Assembly: GCF_009711185.1 (NCBI RefSeq)
Contig: NZ_WMIF01000028.1
Coordinates: 1-46,217, forward strand
Length of the DNA stretch: 46,217 nt
From: Paracoccus limosus
GTDB lineage: Bacteria > Pseudomonadota > Alphaproteobacteria > Rhodobacterales > Rhodobacteraceae
Direction of reading: 5' to 3'
Shown here: positions 25,516-34,349 of the stretch, in pieces
Layout: each line of letters opens with the position of its first letter
Position numbering within the stretch: the stretch's first letter is position 1
The notes under the pieces: model-generated
Databases searched by the model: none
Seen by the model: only the letters and a program-made list of their open reading frames with translations
Told to the model about the DNA's origin: nothing
Made by a program: the position numbers and the translations under genes

Positions 25516-26088
25516 TCAGTCGTCGGCGATCTTGTAAGCCCTTCCGCGCCCCTCGACCTTCTCCGAGGTCACCTCGAGCCCGAGCTTCTTCTTCAGTGCC
25601 CCGGCCATCGCGCCGCGCACCGTGTGCGACTGCCAGCCCGTCGCGGCCATGATCTCCTCGATGGTCGTGCCGTCCGGAGCGCGCAGCATGGCGATCAGCG
25701 TGGCCTGCTTCGTGCCCTCGCGCGGCGTGCTCGTCTTGCGCGCGGCGTTCGGTTCAGTGGGGGTGTCCGGCGCGGGCTCCTCGGTCGGCGCGTCCGTCGC
25801 GCCCGCAGGCGCGGGGTTCGCGTCCTCGGTCTCGATCCCGATGGCGGCAAGGCCCGCGTCGGTGGCGACCAGCGTGACGCCGTGGCCGTCTCCGGTCTCG
25901 CGCCACATAAGCTCGCCCTTGCGCGTGTCGGCGTCGACCTCCTGCAAGAAGCCCTTGGCGAGCATCGCGCCGACCACCTTGGCGGCGCCGCCACCGCGCA
26001 GGCTCTCGGGCAGCGGCAGGGCGATGCGGTCCTCGCGCTGTGCGGCGGCGCTGAGGATGATGGCTTGGGTGTCGGAAAGCTTGGTCAT
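25516..26088 (-). CDS. DUF3489 family protein
   Basis: The C-terminal 75 residues (TKQATLIAMLRAPDGTTIEE, then ATGWQSHTVRGAMAGAL and a KKLGLEV segment) match DUF3489, a winged-helix-like domain common in alphaproteobacterial phages. The N-terminus (MTKLSDTQAIILSAAAQRED) looks like a second helix-turn-helix. A Pro/Thr/Ala linker joins them. It is probably DNA-binding; its target is unknown. It is read opposite to the late genes, in the accessory cluster before the terminase. Confidence 0.85.
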   Translation of the reverse strand: MTKLSDTQAIILSAAAQREDRIALPLPESLRGGGAAKVVGAMLAKGFLQEVDADTRKGELMWRETGDGHGVTLVATDAGLAAIGIETEDANPAPAGATDAPTEEPAPDTPTEPNAARKTSTPREGTKQATLIAMLRAPDGTTIEEIMAATGWQSHTVRGAMAGALKKKLGLEVTSEKVEGRGRAYKIADD

Positions 26089-26141
26089 GGGGTCGTCTCC
26101 GTATTCGGGCCCGCGTCATGCGGCGCCTTCTACGACCGCGA

Positions 26142-26181
26142 GCCGCGCGGGGCGCGCGGCGGGAGTTCCGGCAGCGCCGGA
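26142..26181 (-). terminator. Tandem GC hairpins after the 26184-26456 gene
   Basis: GCCGCGCG at 26142-26149 pairs perfectly with 26153-26160 around a 3-nt loop. TCCGGC at 26167-26172 pairs with GCCGGA at 26176-26181 around a 3-nt loop. The second sits 2 bp past the stop of the leftward gene at 26184. No U-tract follows, so the pair may pause or terminate transcription, or protect the mRNA end. Confidence 0.45.
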
Positions 26182-26183
26182 GA

Positions 26184-26456
26184 TCAGCGGGCGTGTTCGC
26201 CCTCGCCGAAGGCGCTGTCGGTGATGCGCTTCAGGAGGCTGGCGTAGTGTTCGAGGGTACCGACCATGGCCCAGCCCGCCTCGTCGGGGGCGCAGTTGAA
26301 ATGGTCGTCGCTAAGCGCCTGCAGACGGGAGAGCATCTCGTCGATCTCTGCTTTCTTGCCGATGAAGGCTGCGAGCGCGGCTTCCTTGTTCCGGCGCGCC
26401 TTCTCGGCGCGGAGTTCGTGGCGCGGGGTGGTGATCGGGTTCAGGCGGCTGGTCAT
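26184..26456 (-). CDS. Small phage accessory protein
   Basis: A 90-residue charged, helical protein (RHELRAEKARRNKEAALAAF, then IDEMLSRLQALSDDHF and a VGTLEHYASLLKRITD segment). A GGAGCC ribosome site lies just upstream. It starts 111 bp from the oppositely read terminase gene. No family recognised. The lone Cys and the heptad-like spacing suggest a coiled-coil or helical bundle. Confidence 0.7.
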   Translation of the reverse strand: MTSRLNPITTPRHELRAEKARRNKEAALAAFIGKKAEIDEMLSRLQALSDDHFNCAPDEAGWAMVGTLEHYASLLKRITDSAFGEGEHAR

Positions 26457-26517
26457 CGTGGTGGCTCCTTGGTGAGTTGCATCGTTGCGTGGGAGTAACG
26501 TTCGCTCTCTCCGCGCT

Positions 26518-26536
26518 GCTTATCAACTCGATAAGC
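26518..26536. promoter_or_regulatory. Operator-like inverted repeat before the terminase
   Basis: GCTTATC at 26518-26524 and GATAAGC at 26530-26536 form a perfect 7-bp inverted repeat with a 5-bp spacer. It lies in the 111-bp divergent gap between the small accessory gene and the terminase small subunit. Size and symmetry suit a dimeric helix-turn-helix repressor. No second copy was noticed in the window. Confidence 0.45.
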
Positions 26537-26567
26537 ACATGATTCTGAATGTTAATTGGAGCTATCG

Positions 26568-27164
26568 ATGCAGGGCATGAGCGAGCGCCAGTACGCCGCG
26601 CATGTCGGGCTGTCGCGGGGCGCGATCCAGAAGGCGAAGACCGCCGAGCGCCTGGTCCTCTATCCCGACGGCAGCATCAACGCGGCCGCCAGCGACGCCC
26701 GGCGTGCCGAGACGACGGACCCGTCGAAGACGAGAAAGCCGCCCGCACCGAAGCTGAAGCCTGTCCCCGAGGCAGCGGTCGCCGCCGTCGGCGACACCTT
26801 GCGCGAACAGGGTCTGGCGGTCCCGCCCGTCGGCGGCGGCACGACCTTCCTGCAGGCGAAGACCGCGAACGAGGTGCTGAAGGCGCAGGAGCGGCGCATC
26901 CGGCTTCAGAAGCTGAAGGGGGAGTTGATCGAGCGGGCCCGCGCGCTGGCGCTGGTGTTCCGGCTGGCGCGGGAAGAACGGGACACGTGGGTGAACTGGC
27001 CTGCGCGCGCGGCGGCGCTGATGGCGGCCGAGCTCTCGGCCTCATGCAGCGAAGCGACGGGCCAGCAGATCACCGTGGAGCCAGCCGCGATGCAGAAGGT
27101 CCTGGAGAAACATGTACGCGCCCACCTCGACGAACTCGCCGAGGTCCGGCCCGACTTCCGGTGA
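26568..27164 (+). CDS. Terminase small subunit
   Basis: The ATG at 26568 has TGGAG 6 nt upstream. The N-terminus is a Nu1-like helix-turn-helix (MSERQYAAHVGLSRGAIQKA) expected to bind the packaging site. Residues 75-130 are helical (LQAKTANEVLKAQERRIRLQ), and the C-terminal half resembles small terminase interaction regions (ITVEPAAMQKVLEKHVRAHL). Immediately upstream of, and overlapping, the large subunit, it would recognise concatemeric phage DNA and deliver it to the motor. Confidence 0.85.
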   Translation: MQGMSERQYAAHVGLSRGAIQKAKTAERLVLYPDGSINAAASDARRAETTDPSKTRKPPAPKLKPVPEAAVAAVGDTLREQGLAVPPVGGGTTFLQAKTANEVLKAQERRIRLQKLKGELIERARALALVFRLAREERDTWVNWPARAAALMAAELSASCSEATGQQITVEPAAMQKVLEKHVRAHLDELAEVRPDFR

Positions 27165-29118
27165 TGATGACGCACTGACGGACTTCGACGGCGCGGGCGA
27201 GATCCTGCGCGCCTGGGGCAGCGGGCTGCGGCCCGACCCGGACCTGACCGTCTCGGAATGGGCGGACCGGCACCGGATGCTCTCGGGCCGCGCCTCGGCC
27301 GAACCGGGCCGGTATCGCACGGTGCGCACGCCCTACATGCGCGAGATCATGGACCGGCTGTCGCCCGGCGATCCCACGCAGCGCATCGTGTTCATGAAAG
27401 CGGCACAGGTCGGGGCGACCGAGGCTGGCAACAACTGGATCGGCTTTGCCATCCACCAGGCGCCGGGCCCGATGCTGGCGGTCCAGCCCACGGTGGAACT
27501 GGCGAAACGCAACTCGCGCCAGCGGATCGATCCGCTGATCGACGAAAGCCCCGACCTGCGGGAACGGGTCAAACCGGCGCGGTCCCGCGACGCGGGCAAC
27601 ACGATGCTGTCGAAAGAGTTCGGGGGCGGCATCCTGATCATGACCGGCGCAAACTCGGCGGTCGGGCTGCGCTCGACCCCGGCGCGCTACATTTTCCTTG
27701 ACGAGGTCGATGCCTATCCCGCCTCGGCCGACGAGGAAGGCGATCCGGTCACGCTGGCGGAAGCGCGGTCGCTGACCTTCGCCCACCGGCGCAAGGTCTT
27801 CCTGGTCTCGACCCCCACGATCCGGGGGCTGTCGCGCATCGAGCGGGAATACGAGGCGAGCGACCAGCGCCGGTTCTTCGTGCCGTGCCCGCACTGCAGC
27901 GCGATGCAGTGGCTGAAGTTCGACCGGCTGCGCTGGCAGAAGGGCCGCCCGGAGACGGCAGAATATCACTGCGAGGGCTGCGAGCAGCCCATCGCGGAAC
28001 ACCACAAGACGGCGATGCTGGAGGGCGGCGAATGGCGCGCGACCGCCATTGCCGCCGATCCGACGACGGTGGGGTATCACCTCTCGGCGCTCTACTCGCC
28101 GATCGGCTGGCTGAGCTGGGAGCGGATCGTGCGGGCATGGGACGCGGCACAGGGGTCGGACGAGGCAATCAAGGCCTTCCGCAACACGATCCTTGGCGAG
28201 ACATGGGTCGAGACCGGGGAAGCGCCGGACTGGCAGCGGCTCTACGACCGGCGCGAGCGCTGGACATCCGGCACGGTGCCTGCGGGTGGACTGTTCCTGA
28301 CCGCCGGCGCCGACGTGCAGAAGGACCGGATCGAGGTTGATGTCTGGGCCTGGGGTCGTGGGTTGGAGTCCTGGCTCGTCGATCATGTCGTGATCGAAGG
28401 CGGGCCGGATCGGCATGACGCATGGTCTGACCTGACCGCGCTGCTGGACCGAAGCTGGCCGCATGAGCGCGGCGCGCATCTGCGGATTGCGCGGCTGGCT
28501 ATCGACACGGGCTACGAGGCTCCGGCGGTCTATTCCTGGTCGCGGGCGCAAGGCTTCGCGCAGGTGTCGCCGGTCAAGGGCGTCGAGGGGTTCAACCGTT
28601 CGAGCCCGGTGTCGGGCCCGACCTTCGTCGATGCGACCGAGGCTGGCCGCCGCCTGCGGCGCGGGGCCCGGCTCTGGACGGTGGCCGTGTCGAGTTTCAA
28701 GGCCGAGACCTACCGCTACCTGCGCCTGGAGCGGCCGACGACAGAGGAACGCGCCGAGGGCGCGGCTTTTCCGCCGGGCACGATCCACCTGCCGACATGG
28801 GTCGAGAGCGAATGGCTGAAGCAGTTCGTGGCCGAACAGCTGGTGACGGTGCGCACGAAACGCGGCTTCGCCCGACTGGAATGGCAGAAGCTGCGCGAGC
28901 GCAACGAGGCGCTGGATTGCCGGGTCTATGCCCGCGCCGCCGCCTGGATCGCCGGCGCGGACCGCTGGCCGGAGTCGACCTGGCGTGACCTCGAGGATCA
29001 GCTCGGGGCGGCGCCGACCATGGACAGTGATCCGGCGGGGCAGATCAACCGACCGGGACAGGCCCCACAGGGCAAGCGCCGCTCCGACTGGCTCGGGCGG
29101 CGTGGAGGGTGGTTTTAG
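27112..29118 (+). CDS. Terminase large subunit, GpA family
   Basis: The packaging ATPase and nuclease. A P-loop-like KAAQVGATEAG precedes the Walker B YIFLDEVDAYP; a zinc-finger-like region (CPHCSAMQW, then CEGCEQPI) follows. The nuclease half has TAGADVQKDRIEVDVW and IDTGYEAPAV, with acidic residues typical of the RNase H-like nuclease. At 668 residues it fits the lambda GpA family, implying cos-type packaging. The 53-bp overlap with the small subunit is long but no later start is good. Confidence 0.93.
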   Translation: MYAPTSTNSPRSGPTSGDDDALTDFDGAGEILRAWGSGLRPDPDLTVSEWADRHRMLSGRASAEPGRYRTVRTPYMREIMDRLSPGDPTQRIVFMKAAQVGATEAGNNWIGFAIHQAPGPMLAVQPTVELAKRNSRQRIDPLIDESPDLRERVKPARSRDAGNTMLSKEFGGGILIMTGANSAVGLRSTPARYIFLDEVDAYPASADEEGDPVTLAEARSLTFAHRRKVFLVSTPTIRGLSRIEREYEASDQRRFFVPCPHCSAMQWLKFDRLRWQKGRPETAEYHCEGCEQPIAEHHKTAMLEGGEWRATAIAADPTTVGYHLSALYSPIGWLSWERIVRAWDAAQGSDEAIKAFRNTILGETWVETGEAPDWQRLYDRRERWTSGTVPAGGLFLTAGADVQKDRIEVDVWAWGRGLESWLVDHVVIEGGPDRHDAWSDLTALLDRSWPHERGAHLRIARLAIDTGYEAPAVYSWSRAQGFAQVSPVKGVEGFNRSSPVSGPTFVDATEAGRRLRRGARLWTVAVSSFKAETYRYLRLERPTTEERAEGAAFPPGTIHLPTWVESEWLKQFVAEQLVTVRTKRGFARLEWQKLRERNEALDCRVYARAAAWIAGADRWPESTWRDLEDQLGAAPTMDSDPAGQINRPGQAPQGKRRSDWLGRRGGWF

Positions 29119-29161
29119 GCCAGTGGCGTGACGGCCGCGAGGCCCGGCAAGGAAAGCAGCA

Positions 29162-29371
29162 ATGACGGATTGGACGGAAACCGAGCTCTCGGCGCTGCGC
29201 CGGGCCTATGCCAGCGGCACGACGCGGGTGAGCTATGACGGCAAGTCGGTGGATTACGGCTCGGCCGAGGACCTGCTGGCGCGCATCCGCACCATCGAGC
29301 GCGCCATCGCGGGAACGACACGGCCGCTGCCTGTGGCCGGGCTCGCGGGCTTCTCGCGCGGGGACCGCTGA
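29162..29371 (+). CDS. gpW-like head-tail joining protein
   Basis: A 69-residue protein with LSALRRAYASGTTRVSYDGK and SAEDLLARIRTIERAIAG, the pattern of gpW-type head-completion proteins. It follows an AAGGAAAGCAGCA ribosome site and its last base overlaps the portal start. It would seal the connector after packaging. Confidence 0.85.
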   Translation: MTDWTETELSALRRAYASGTTRVSYDGKSVDYGSAEDLLARIRTIERAIAGTTRPLPVAGLAGFSRGDR

Positions 29372-30915
29372 TGTCTGCGACCTGGTTCGATCATGCCATC
29401 GCCACGGTGGCCCCGCGCATGGCCGCACGTCGCGTTATGGGCCGGCAGGCCTTCGAGACCCTGACGCGCGGCTACGATGGCGCCGCACGCGGGCGGCGAA
29501 CGGAGGGCTGGCGGGCGCCGGGATCCTCCGCCGACACCGAAATCGGCGTCGCCGGGGCGCTCTTGCGCGACCGGATGCGCGATCTGGTGCGCAACAACCC
29601 GCATGCGGCCAAGGCCGTGGCGGTGCTGGTCAACAACATCATCGGCGCGGGCATCATGCCGCGCGCCGCCAGCGGCGACGACACGCTGGACCGCAAGGTC
29701 GATGCGCTCTTCGAAAGATGGACGGCGGAGTGCGACGCCGATGGCCAGCTCGACTTCTATGGCCTGCAGACGCTGATCTGCCGCGAGATGGTCGAGGCTG
29801 GCGAAGTGCTGGTGCGCCGCCGTCTGCGGCGGGCGTCAGATGGCCTGCCGGTGCCGCTGCAATTGCAGGTGGTGGAGGCCGATTTCCTCGACGCCACCAA
29901 ATCCGGCGTCCTCGGCGCAGGCCGCCTCGTGCAGGGGATCGAGTTCGACCCGGTCGGCAAGCGCCGGGCCTACTGGCTGCATGCCGAACATCCGGGCGAC
30001 GCCTACGGGGCGCTGCAGAACGGTCTGCAGAGCCGCCCGGTCCCCGCGACCGAGATCGCCCATGTCTACGAGAAGCAGCGCACGCAAGCGCGCGGCGTTC
30101 CCTGGGGCGCGCCGGTGATCCGGTCCTTGCGCGATCTCGACGACTACGAGGTGGCCGAACTGGTCCGCAAGAAGACCGAGGCCTGCGTCACCGCCATCGT
30201 CTTCGGCGATGACGAGGCGCAGCAGGGCATCGCGCCTTCGGTGGTCGACGCCGACGGCAACCGGGTCGAGCAGTTCGAGCCGGGGCTGATCGCCTATGCC
30301 CGCGGCGGCAAGGACATCCGGTTCAACCAGCCATCCGCCACCGGAGGCTATGGCGAATACAAGCGCGCGAGCCTGCACACGATCTCCGCCGGGTTTAGGG
30401 TGCCCTACGAGCTGCTGACCGGGGACCTCTCCCAGGTGAACTATTCCTCGATCCGGGCGGGGCTCGTGGAGTTCCGCCGCCAGATCGACGCCTTGCAGTG
30501 GCAGCTCTTCATCCCGATGTTCTGCGCGCCGGTCTGGCGCTGGTTCACGGAAGCCGCTTGGGCGGCGGGCCAAATCCCGACACCCGATGTCCCGGTCGAA
30601 TGGCAGCCGCCGAAGTTCGAGGCTGTCGATCCGCAGAAGGATGCGATGGCGGACCTTCTGGCGATCCGTTCGGGCACCATGACGCTGGCACAGGCCATCG
30701 CCCGGCAGGGCCGCAACCCCGACGCCGTGCTGGCGGAAATCGCCGCGACCAACGCGAAGCTCGACGACCTCGGGCTGGTGCTCGACAGCGACCCGCGCCG
30801 CGTCACCAAGACCGGCAGCGCACAGAGCAGCGATCCGGCGAACGATACCGCCGTCGGCGACCCCTCCGGCGAAGCGGATGAAACCGACCCGGCGCAGGCC
30901 GACCAACAGGACTGA
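29371..30915 (+). CDS. Portal protein, lambda family
   Basis: The 514-residue protein has the lambda-type portal signatures: LRDRMRDLVRNNPHAAKAV, VNNIIGAGIMPRA and, further on, LLTGDLSQVNYSSIRAGL. It forms the dodecameric ring at the head vertex for DNA entry and exit. The start at 29371 overlaps the gpW stop. The C-terminus is an acidic disordered tail. It appears intact. Confidence 0.93.
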   Translation: MSATWFDHAIATVAPRMAARRVMGRQAFETLTRGYDGAARGRRTEGWRAPGSSADTEIGVAGALLRDRMRDLVRNNPHAAKAVAVLVNNIIGAGIMPRAASGDDTLDRKVDALFERWTAECDADGQLDFYGLQTLICREMVEAGEVLVRRRLRRASDGLPVPLQLQVVEADFLDATKSGVLGAGRLVQGIEFDPVGKRRAYWLHAEHPGDAYGALQNGLQSRPVPATEIAHVYEKQRTQARGVPWGAPVIRSLRDLDDYEVAELVRKKTEACVTAIVFGDDEAQQGIAPSVVDADGNRVEQFEPGLIAYARGGKDIRFNQPSATGGYGEYKRASLHTISAGFRVPYELLTGDLSQVNYSSIRAGLVEFRRQIDALQWQLFIPMFCAPVWRWFTEAAWAAGQIPTPDVPVEWQPPKFEAVDPQKDAMADLLAIRSGTMTLAQAIARQGRNPDAVLAEIAATNAKLDDLGLVLDSDPRRVTKTGSAQSSDPANDTAVGDPSGEADETDPAQADQQD

Positions 30916-30920
30916 CCTTC

Positions 30921-32957
30921 ATGGACACGATGATCGAACTGCCGGCCATGCGCCGGTCGGCGGAGCTTGCGCCGAACACGGCCGATGCCGACAGCCGCAC
31001 CGTCGAGGTGGTCTGGTCGGCAGGCGCGCGCGTCCGCCGCGCCACCTTCTTCGGCGAGCCCTATGACGAGGAACTGAGCCTCGACCCCGCGCATGTCCGC
31101 CTCGACCGGCTGAACGCGGGCGCGCCCTTCCTGAAGGTCCATGAGATCGACACGCTCGACGCCGTCATCGGCTCGGTCGTGCCCGGTTCGGCCCGGATCG
31201 AGAACGGTCGCGGCATCGCGCAGGTGCGGATCAGCGAGCGTGCCGACGTCGAGCCGATCTGGCGCGACATCCAGGCCGGGCACATCCGGGCGGTCTCGAT
31301 CGGCTACCAGGTCCACCGCTTCGACATCTCGAAACCCGATGGCGGGCGCGAGCTTTGGAGCGCGGTCGACTGGACCCCGTTCGAGATTTCGGCCGTGCCG
31401 GTCGGCGCCGATCCCGCCGCGGGCTTCCGCGCCAAGGGCGAACAACACGACTGCGTCCTCCATCGCCGGGACGCCCAAACCAGCGAAGGAGCATCCCCGA
31501 TGACCGACAAGACGACCCCGGCCGCCCCGGCCGACGACACCCCCGACACGGCAGCGACCGAGGAGATCACCATGCCCGACGACAAGACCGGCGCGACTGA
31601 GGCGCCGACGCGCGCGGCTGAGACGCGCGGCCAGCCCAAGGCCCCCAAGCCCGAGGCCCCCGATACCGAAGCCATCGCGACCCGCGCCCGCGAAGCCGAG
31701 CGCGACCGCGTCTCGACCATCTACGATTTGGCCGGGCGGCTGAACCTCGAGCGCAGCTTCGCCGAGGATCTGGTCAAGCGCGGCGTCAGCGTCGACGAGG
31801 CCCGCCGCCTGATCCTCGACCAGGTCGCGGCGAAATCCGACGAGACCCGGACCTTCCCGCATGTCTCCGTCCCCCTCGGCGGACGGGACGAGCGCATCAC
31901 CCGCCGCGACGCGGTGGCGAACGCGCTCTTGCACCGCTACAGCCCCACGCTGTTCCCGCTGGAAGACGCCGCGCGCCAGTATCGCGGCATGACCCTGCTG
32001 GAGCTGGCCCGCGAAAGCCTCGGCAATGCGGGCGTGAACACCCGCGGCCTGTCGCGCGACGAGGTGGCCACGCGTGCGTTGCATTCCACATCGGACTTCC
32101 CCGAGATCCTCTCAGCCGTCACCAACAAGACCCTGCGCCAGGCCTACGACGCCTATCCGCGCACCTTCTCGCTCTTCTGCCGCCAGGTGCTGGCGACCGA
32201 CTTCAAATCCATGCACCGGGTCCAGCTAGGCGAGGCCCCGCAACTTCTGGAAGTGGGCGAAAGCGGCGAGTTCAAGCGCGGCACCCTCGGGGAGAGCAAG
32301 GAGAGCTACAAGGTCAAGACCTATGGCCGGGTGGTCGCCATCACCCGCCAGGTGCTGATCAACGACGATCTCGACGCCTTCACGCGCATCCCGGCGATGT
32401 ACGGTAACTCCATCGCCCAGCTGGAAAGCGATGTCGTCTGGGGGATCATCACCGCGAACCCGGCCATGGCCGACGGCACGGCGCTGTTCCACGCCAACCA
32501 CAAGAACCTCGCGGGGACCGGCGCGGCGCTGGCCGTCGATGCGGTGGGCGCGGCGCGTGCCGCGATGGCGCTGCAGACCGGGCTCGACAAGAAGACGGTG
32601 CTGAACATCCGCCCCGCCTTCCTGATCGTGCCCGCCGCGCTGGAGCTGAAGGCCGAACAGCTGGTTGCCCAGAACCTCGTGCCCGCCGCGACCTCCAGCG
32701 TGGTGCCGCAATCGATCCGCACCCTCTCGCCGATCAGCGAGCCGCGCCTCGATGCCGCCAGCGCCACCGCCTGGTATCTGGCGGCCAGCCCGAACCAGAT
32801 CGACACCATCGAATACGCCTATCTCGAGGGTCAGCAGGGCGCCTACATCGAGACGCGCAACGGCTTCGATGTGGATGGCGTCGAGATCAAGTGCCGCCTC
32901 GACTTCGGTGCCAAGGCGATCGACTGGCGCGGCCTTTACAAGAATGCCGGGGCATAA
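30921..32957 (+). CDS. Prohead protease-major capsid fusion protein
   Basis: Residues 1-185 form a prohead serine protease, with H74 (FLKVHEID) and S126 (HIRAVSIGYQV) as likely catalytic residues. A Pro/Thr/Asp-rich linker (about 194-255) and a helical scaffold-like region lead to a major capsid domain (about 330-678) with Mu gpT-like segments (ITRQVLINDDLDAFTRIP, ALFHANHKNLAGTG). At 678 residues this is protease, scaffold and capsid in one chain. Self-cleavage after assembly is expected from the family. No internal start or frameshift separating the parts was found. Confidence 0.9.
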   Translation: MDTMIELPAMRRSAELAPNTADADSRTVEVVWSAGARVRRATFFGEPYDEELSLDPAHVRLDRLNAGAPFLKVHEIDTLDAVIGSVVPGSARIENGRGIAQVRISERADVEPIWRDIQAGHIRAVSIGYQVHRFDISKPDGGRELWSAVDWTPFEISAVPVGADPAAGFRAKGEQHDCVLHRRDAQTSEGASPMTDKTTPAAPADDTPDTAATEEITMPDDKTGATEAPTRAAETRGQPKAPKPEAPDTEAIATRAREAERDRVSTIYDLAGRLNLERSFAEDLVKRGVSVDEARRLILDQVAAKSDETRTFPHVSVPLGGRDERITRRDAVANALLHRYSPTLFPLEDAARQYRGMTLLELARESLGNAGVNTRGLSRDEVATRALHSTSDFPEILSAVTNKTLRQAYDAYPRTFSLFCRQVLATDFKSMHRVQLGEAPQLLEVGESGEFKRGTLGESKESYKVKTYGRVVAITRQVLINDDLDAFTRIPAMYGNSIAQLESDVVWGIITANPAMADGTALFHANHKNLAGTGAALAVDAVGAARAAMALQTGLDKKTVLNIRPAFLIVPAALELKAEQLVAQNLVPAATSSVVPQSIRTLSPISEPRLDAASATAWYLAASPNQIDTIEYAYLEGQQGAYIETRNGFDVDGVEIKCRLDFGAKAIDWRGLYKNAGA

Positions 32958-33039
32958 CAGCCCGGCGCTTCACCCATGAACCCGAGCACACGGTCGGTCC
33001 TTTTGGGCCGCCCTTCGTCTTTCAGAAAGGACATTCCCC

Positions 33040-33375
33040 ATGCAAAACTTCGTGCAGCCCGGAAACACCATCACCCTGATCGCGCCCTATGCCGTCGCTT
33101 CCGGCGATGGCCTGCTCGTTGGCTCGATCTTCGGCGTGGCCGCAGGCAGCGCCGCCCTCGGCGAGCCTGTCGAGGCCACGCTCACCGGTGTCTTCGACAT
33201 CACCAAGATCGGCTCTCAGGCGTGGACCGTCGGCGCCAAGGTCTATTGGGACAACACCAACAAGCGCTGCACCACGGTCGCGACCGACAACGCCCTGATC
33301 GGCGCAGCCGTCGAGGCCGTGGCGAGCGGCGCGGACGACACCATCGGCCGCGTGCGCCTGAACGCCGCGTTCTGA
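33040..33375 (+). CDS. DUF2190 capsid decoration protein
   Basis: A 111-residue protein of the DUF2190 type: NFVQPGNTITLIAPYAVASG, FGVAAGSAALGEPVEATLTG and KVYWDNTNKRCTTV. These proteins decorate or stabilise the capsid surface. It follows an AAAGGACATT ribosome site, 82 bp after the capsid gene. Confidence 0.85.
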   Translation: MQNFVQPGNTITLIAPYAVASGDGLLVGSIFGVAAGSAALGEPVEATLTGVFDITKIGSQAWTVGAKVYWDNTNKRCTTVATDNALIGAAVEAVASGADDTIGRVRLNAAF

Positions 33376-33686
33376 TGTCGGCCTTCGCCGCCGCCGTTGG
33401 CGCGCTCTTCGCCGATCCGAACATCGGCCGGGATGCGGTCTATGTCGCCGACGGCGGCGCGCCCGTTCTGGTGCGCGTCGTTGCCCGGCGTGCCGATGCG
33501 ATCAGCGATTTCGGCGATGCGCGCCTCTGGTCGGAAACCACCCGCATCGACCTGCGCGTGAGCGAGGTCGCCGAGCCCCGTCCCGGCGACCTGATCGAGA
33601 TCGAGGGTGACGCCTTTCTCATTCAGGGCGAGCCGGTCCGGGATCGAGAACGGCTGGTCTGGACCGTCGACCTGAGGCCCACGTGA
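33375..33686 (+). CDS. Head-tail connector protein (gpFII-like)
   Basis: The ATG at 33375 overlaps the previous stop. A 103-residue beta-rich protein (AVYVADGGAPVLVRVVARRA, then TTRIDLRVSEVAEPRPGDLI and a WTVDLRPT end) resembles phage attachment/completion proteins that join head and tail. A longer in-frame reading from 32976 has shadow composition and is not used. Confidence 0.8.
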   Translation: MSAFAAAVGALFADPNIGRDAVYVADGGAPVLVRVVARRADAISDFGDARLWSETTRIDLRVSEVAEPRPGDLIEIEGDAFLIQGEPVRDRERLVWTVDLRPT

Positions 33687-34315
33687 AGCTTGGCGTCAAC
33701 ATCGTCGGCGATATCGCCCGGATCATGGACGCGGAGGTGAAGGCCGGCGAGAAGGCCGTCACCACGGCGATGCGTGACGCCGGAACCGGCCTGAAATCGG
33801 CCTGGCGCGCGCAGATCACCGACGCCGGTCTCGGGGCGCGGCTCGCGCGCACCATCCGGTCGGACGCCTGGCCCAAGGGTAGGCCAAGCCTCAATGCGGC
33901 TGCGCTGGTCTGGTCGAAGGCGCCGGTGATCATCGGCGCGCATGACACCGGGCCGTTGATCCGCTCGAAGAACGGGTTCTGGCTGACGATCCCGACGGCG
34001 GCGGCGGGCAAATCCATCCGCGGCGGCCGGATCACCCCCCTTGAGTGGGAACGCCGCACCGGGCTACGGCTGCGCTTCGTCTATCGGCGCACCGGACCGA
34101 GCCTGCTCGTGGCCGAGGGGCGGCTGAACACGAAAGGCCGCGCGGTGGCGTCCCGCTCGAAGACCGGCCGCGGGCTCACCACCGTGCCCATCTTCCTGCT
34201 GGTGCCGCAGGTCAGGCTGCCGAAGCGGCTGGATCTGGCACGGGATGCCGAACGGGCGCGCGACGCGGTGCCGGGGCTGATCGTGGCGAACTGGGTGGAG
34301 GGGAGACGTTCCTGA
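33683..34315 (+). CDS. DUF6441 family phage protein
   Basis: GTG start at 33683, overlapping the connector stop. The 210-residue basic protein (AGTGLKSAWRAQITDAGLG, then PAAAG-like linker and LEWERRTGLRLRFVYRR) matches DUF6441, found beside connector genes in Rhodobacterales phages and by position probably part of the tail connector. It is the last structural gene before the regulator-hydrolase cargo. Confidence 0.78.
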   Translation: MKLGVNIVGDIARIMDAEVKAGEKAVTTAMRDAGTGLKSAWRAQITDAGLGARLARTIRSDAWPKGRPSLNAAALVWSKAPVIIGAHDTGPLIRSKNGFWLTIPTAAAGKSIRGGRITPLEWERRTGLRLRFVYRRTGPSLLVAEGRLNTKGRAVASRSKTGRGLTTVPIFLLVPQVRLPKRLDLARDAERARDAVPGLIVANWVEGRRS

Positions 34316-34349
34316 CGGACACGCACCGCCTGTCGCCCCGGTCGTCAGG
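34311..34349. terminator. Inverted repeat at a convergent gene junction
   Basis: CCTGACG at 34311-34317 pairs with CGTCAGG at 34343-34349. The arms cover the stop codons of the DUF6441 gene and of the oppositely read regulator. The 25-nt loop and missing U-tract make terminator function uncertain. Confidence 0.3.
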
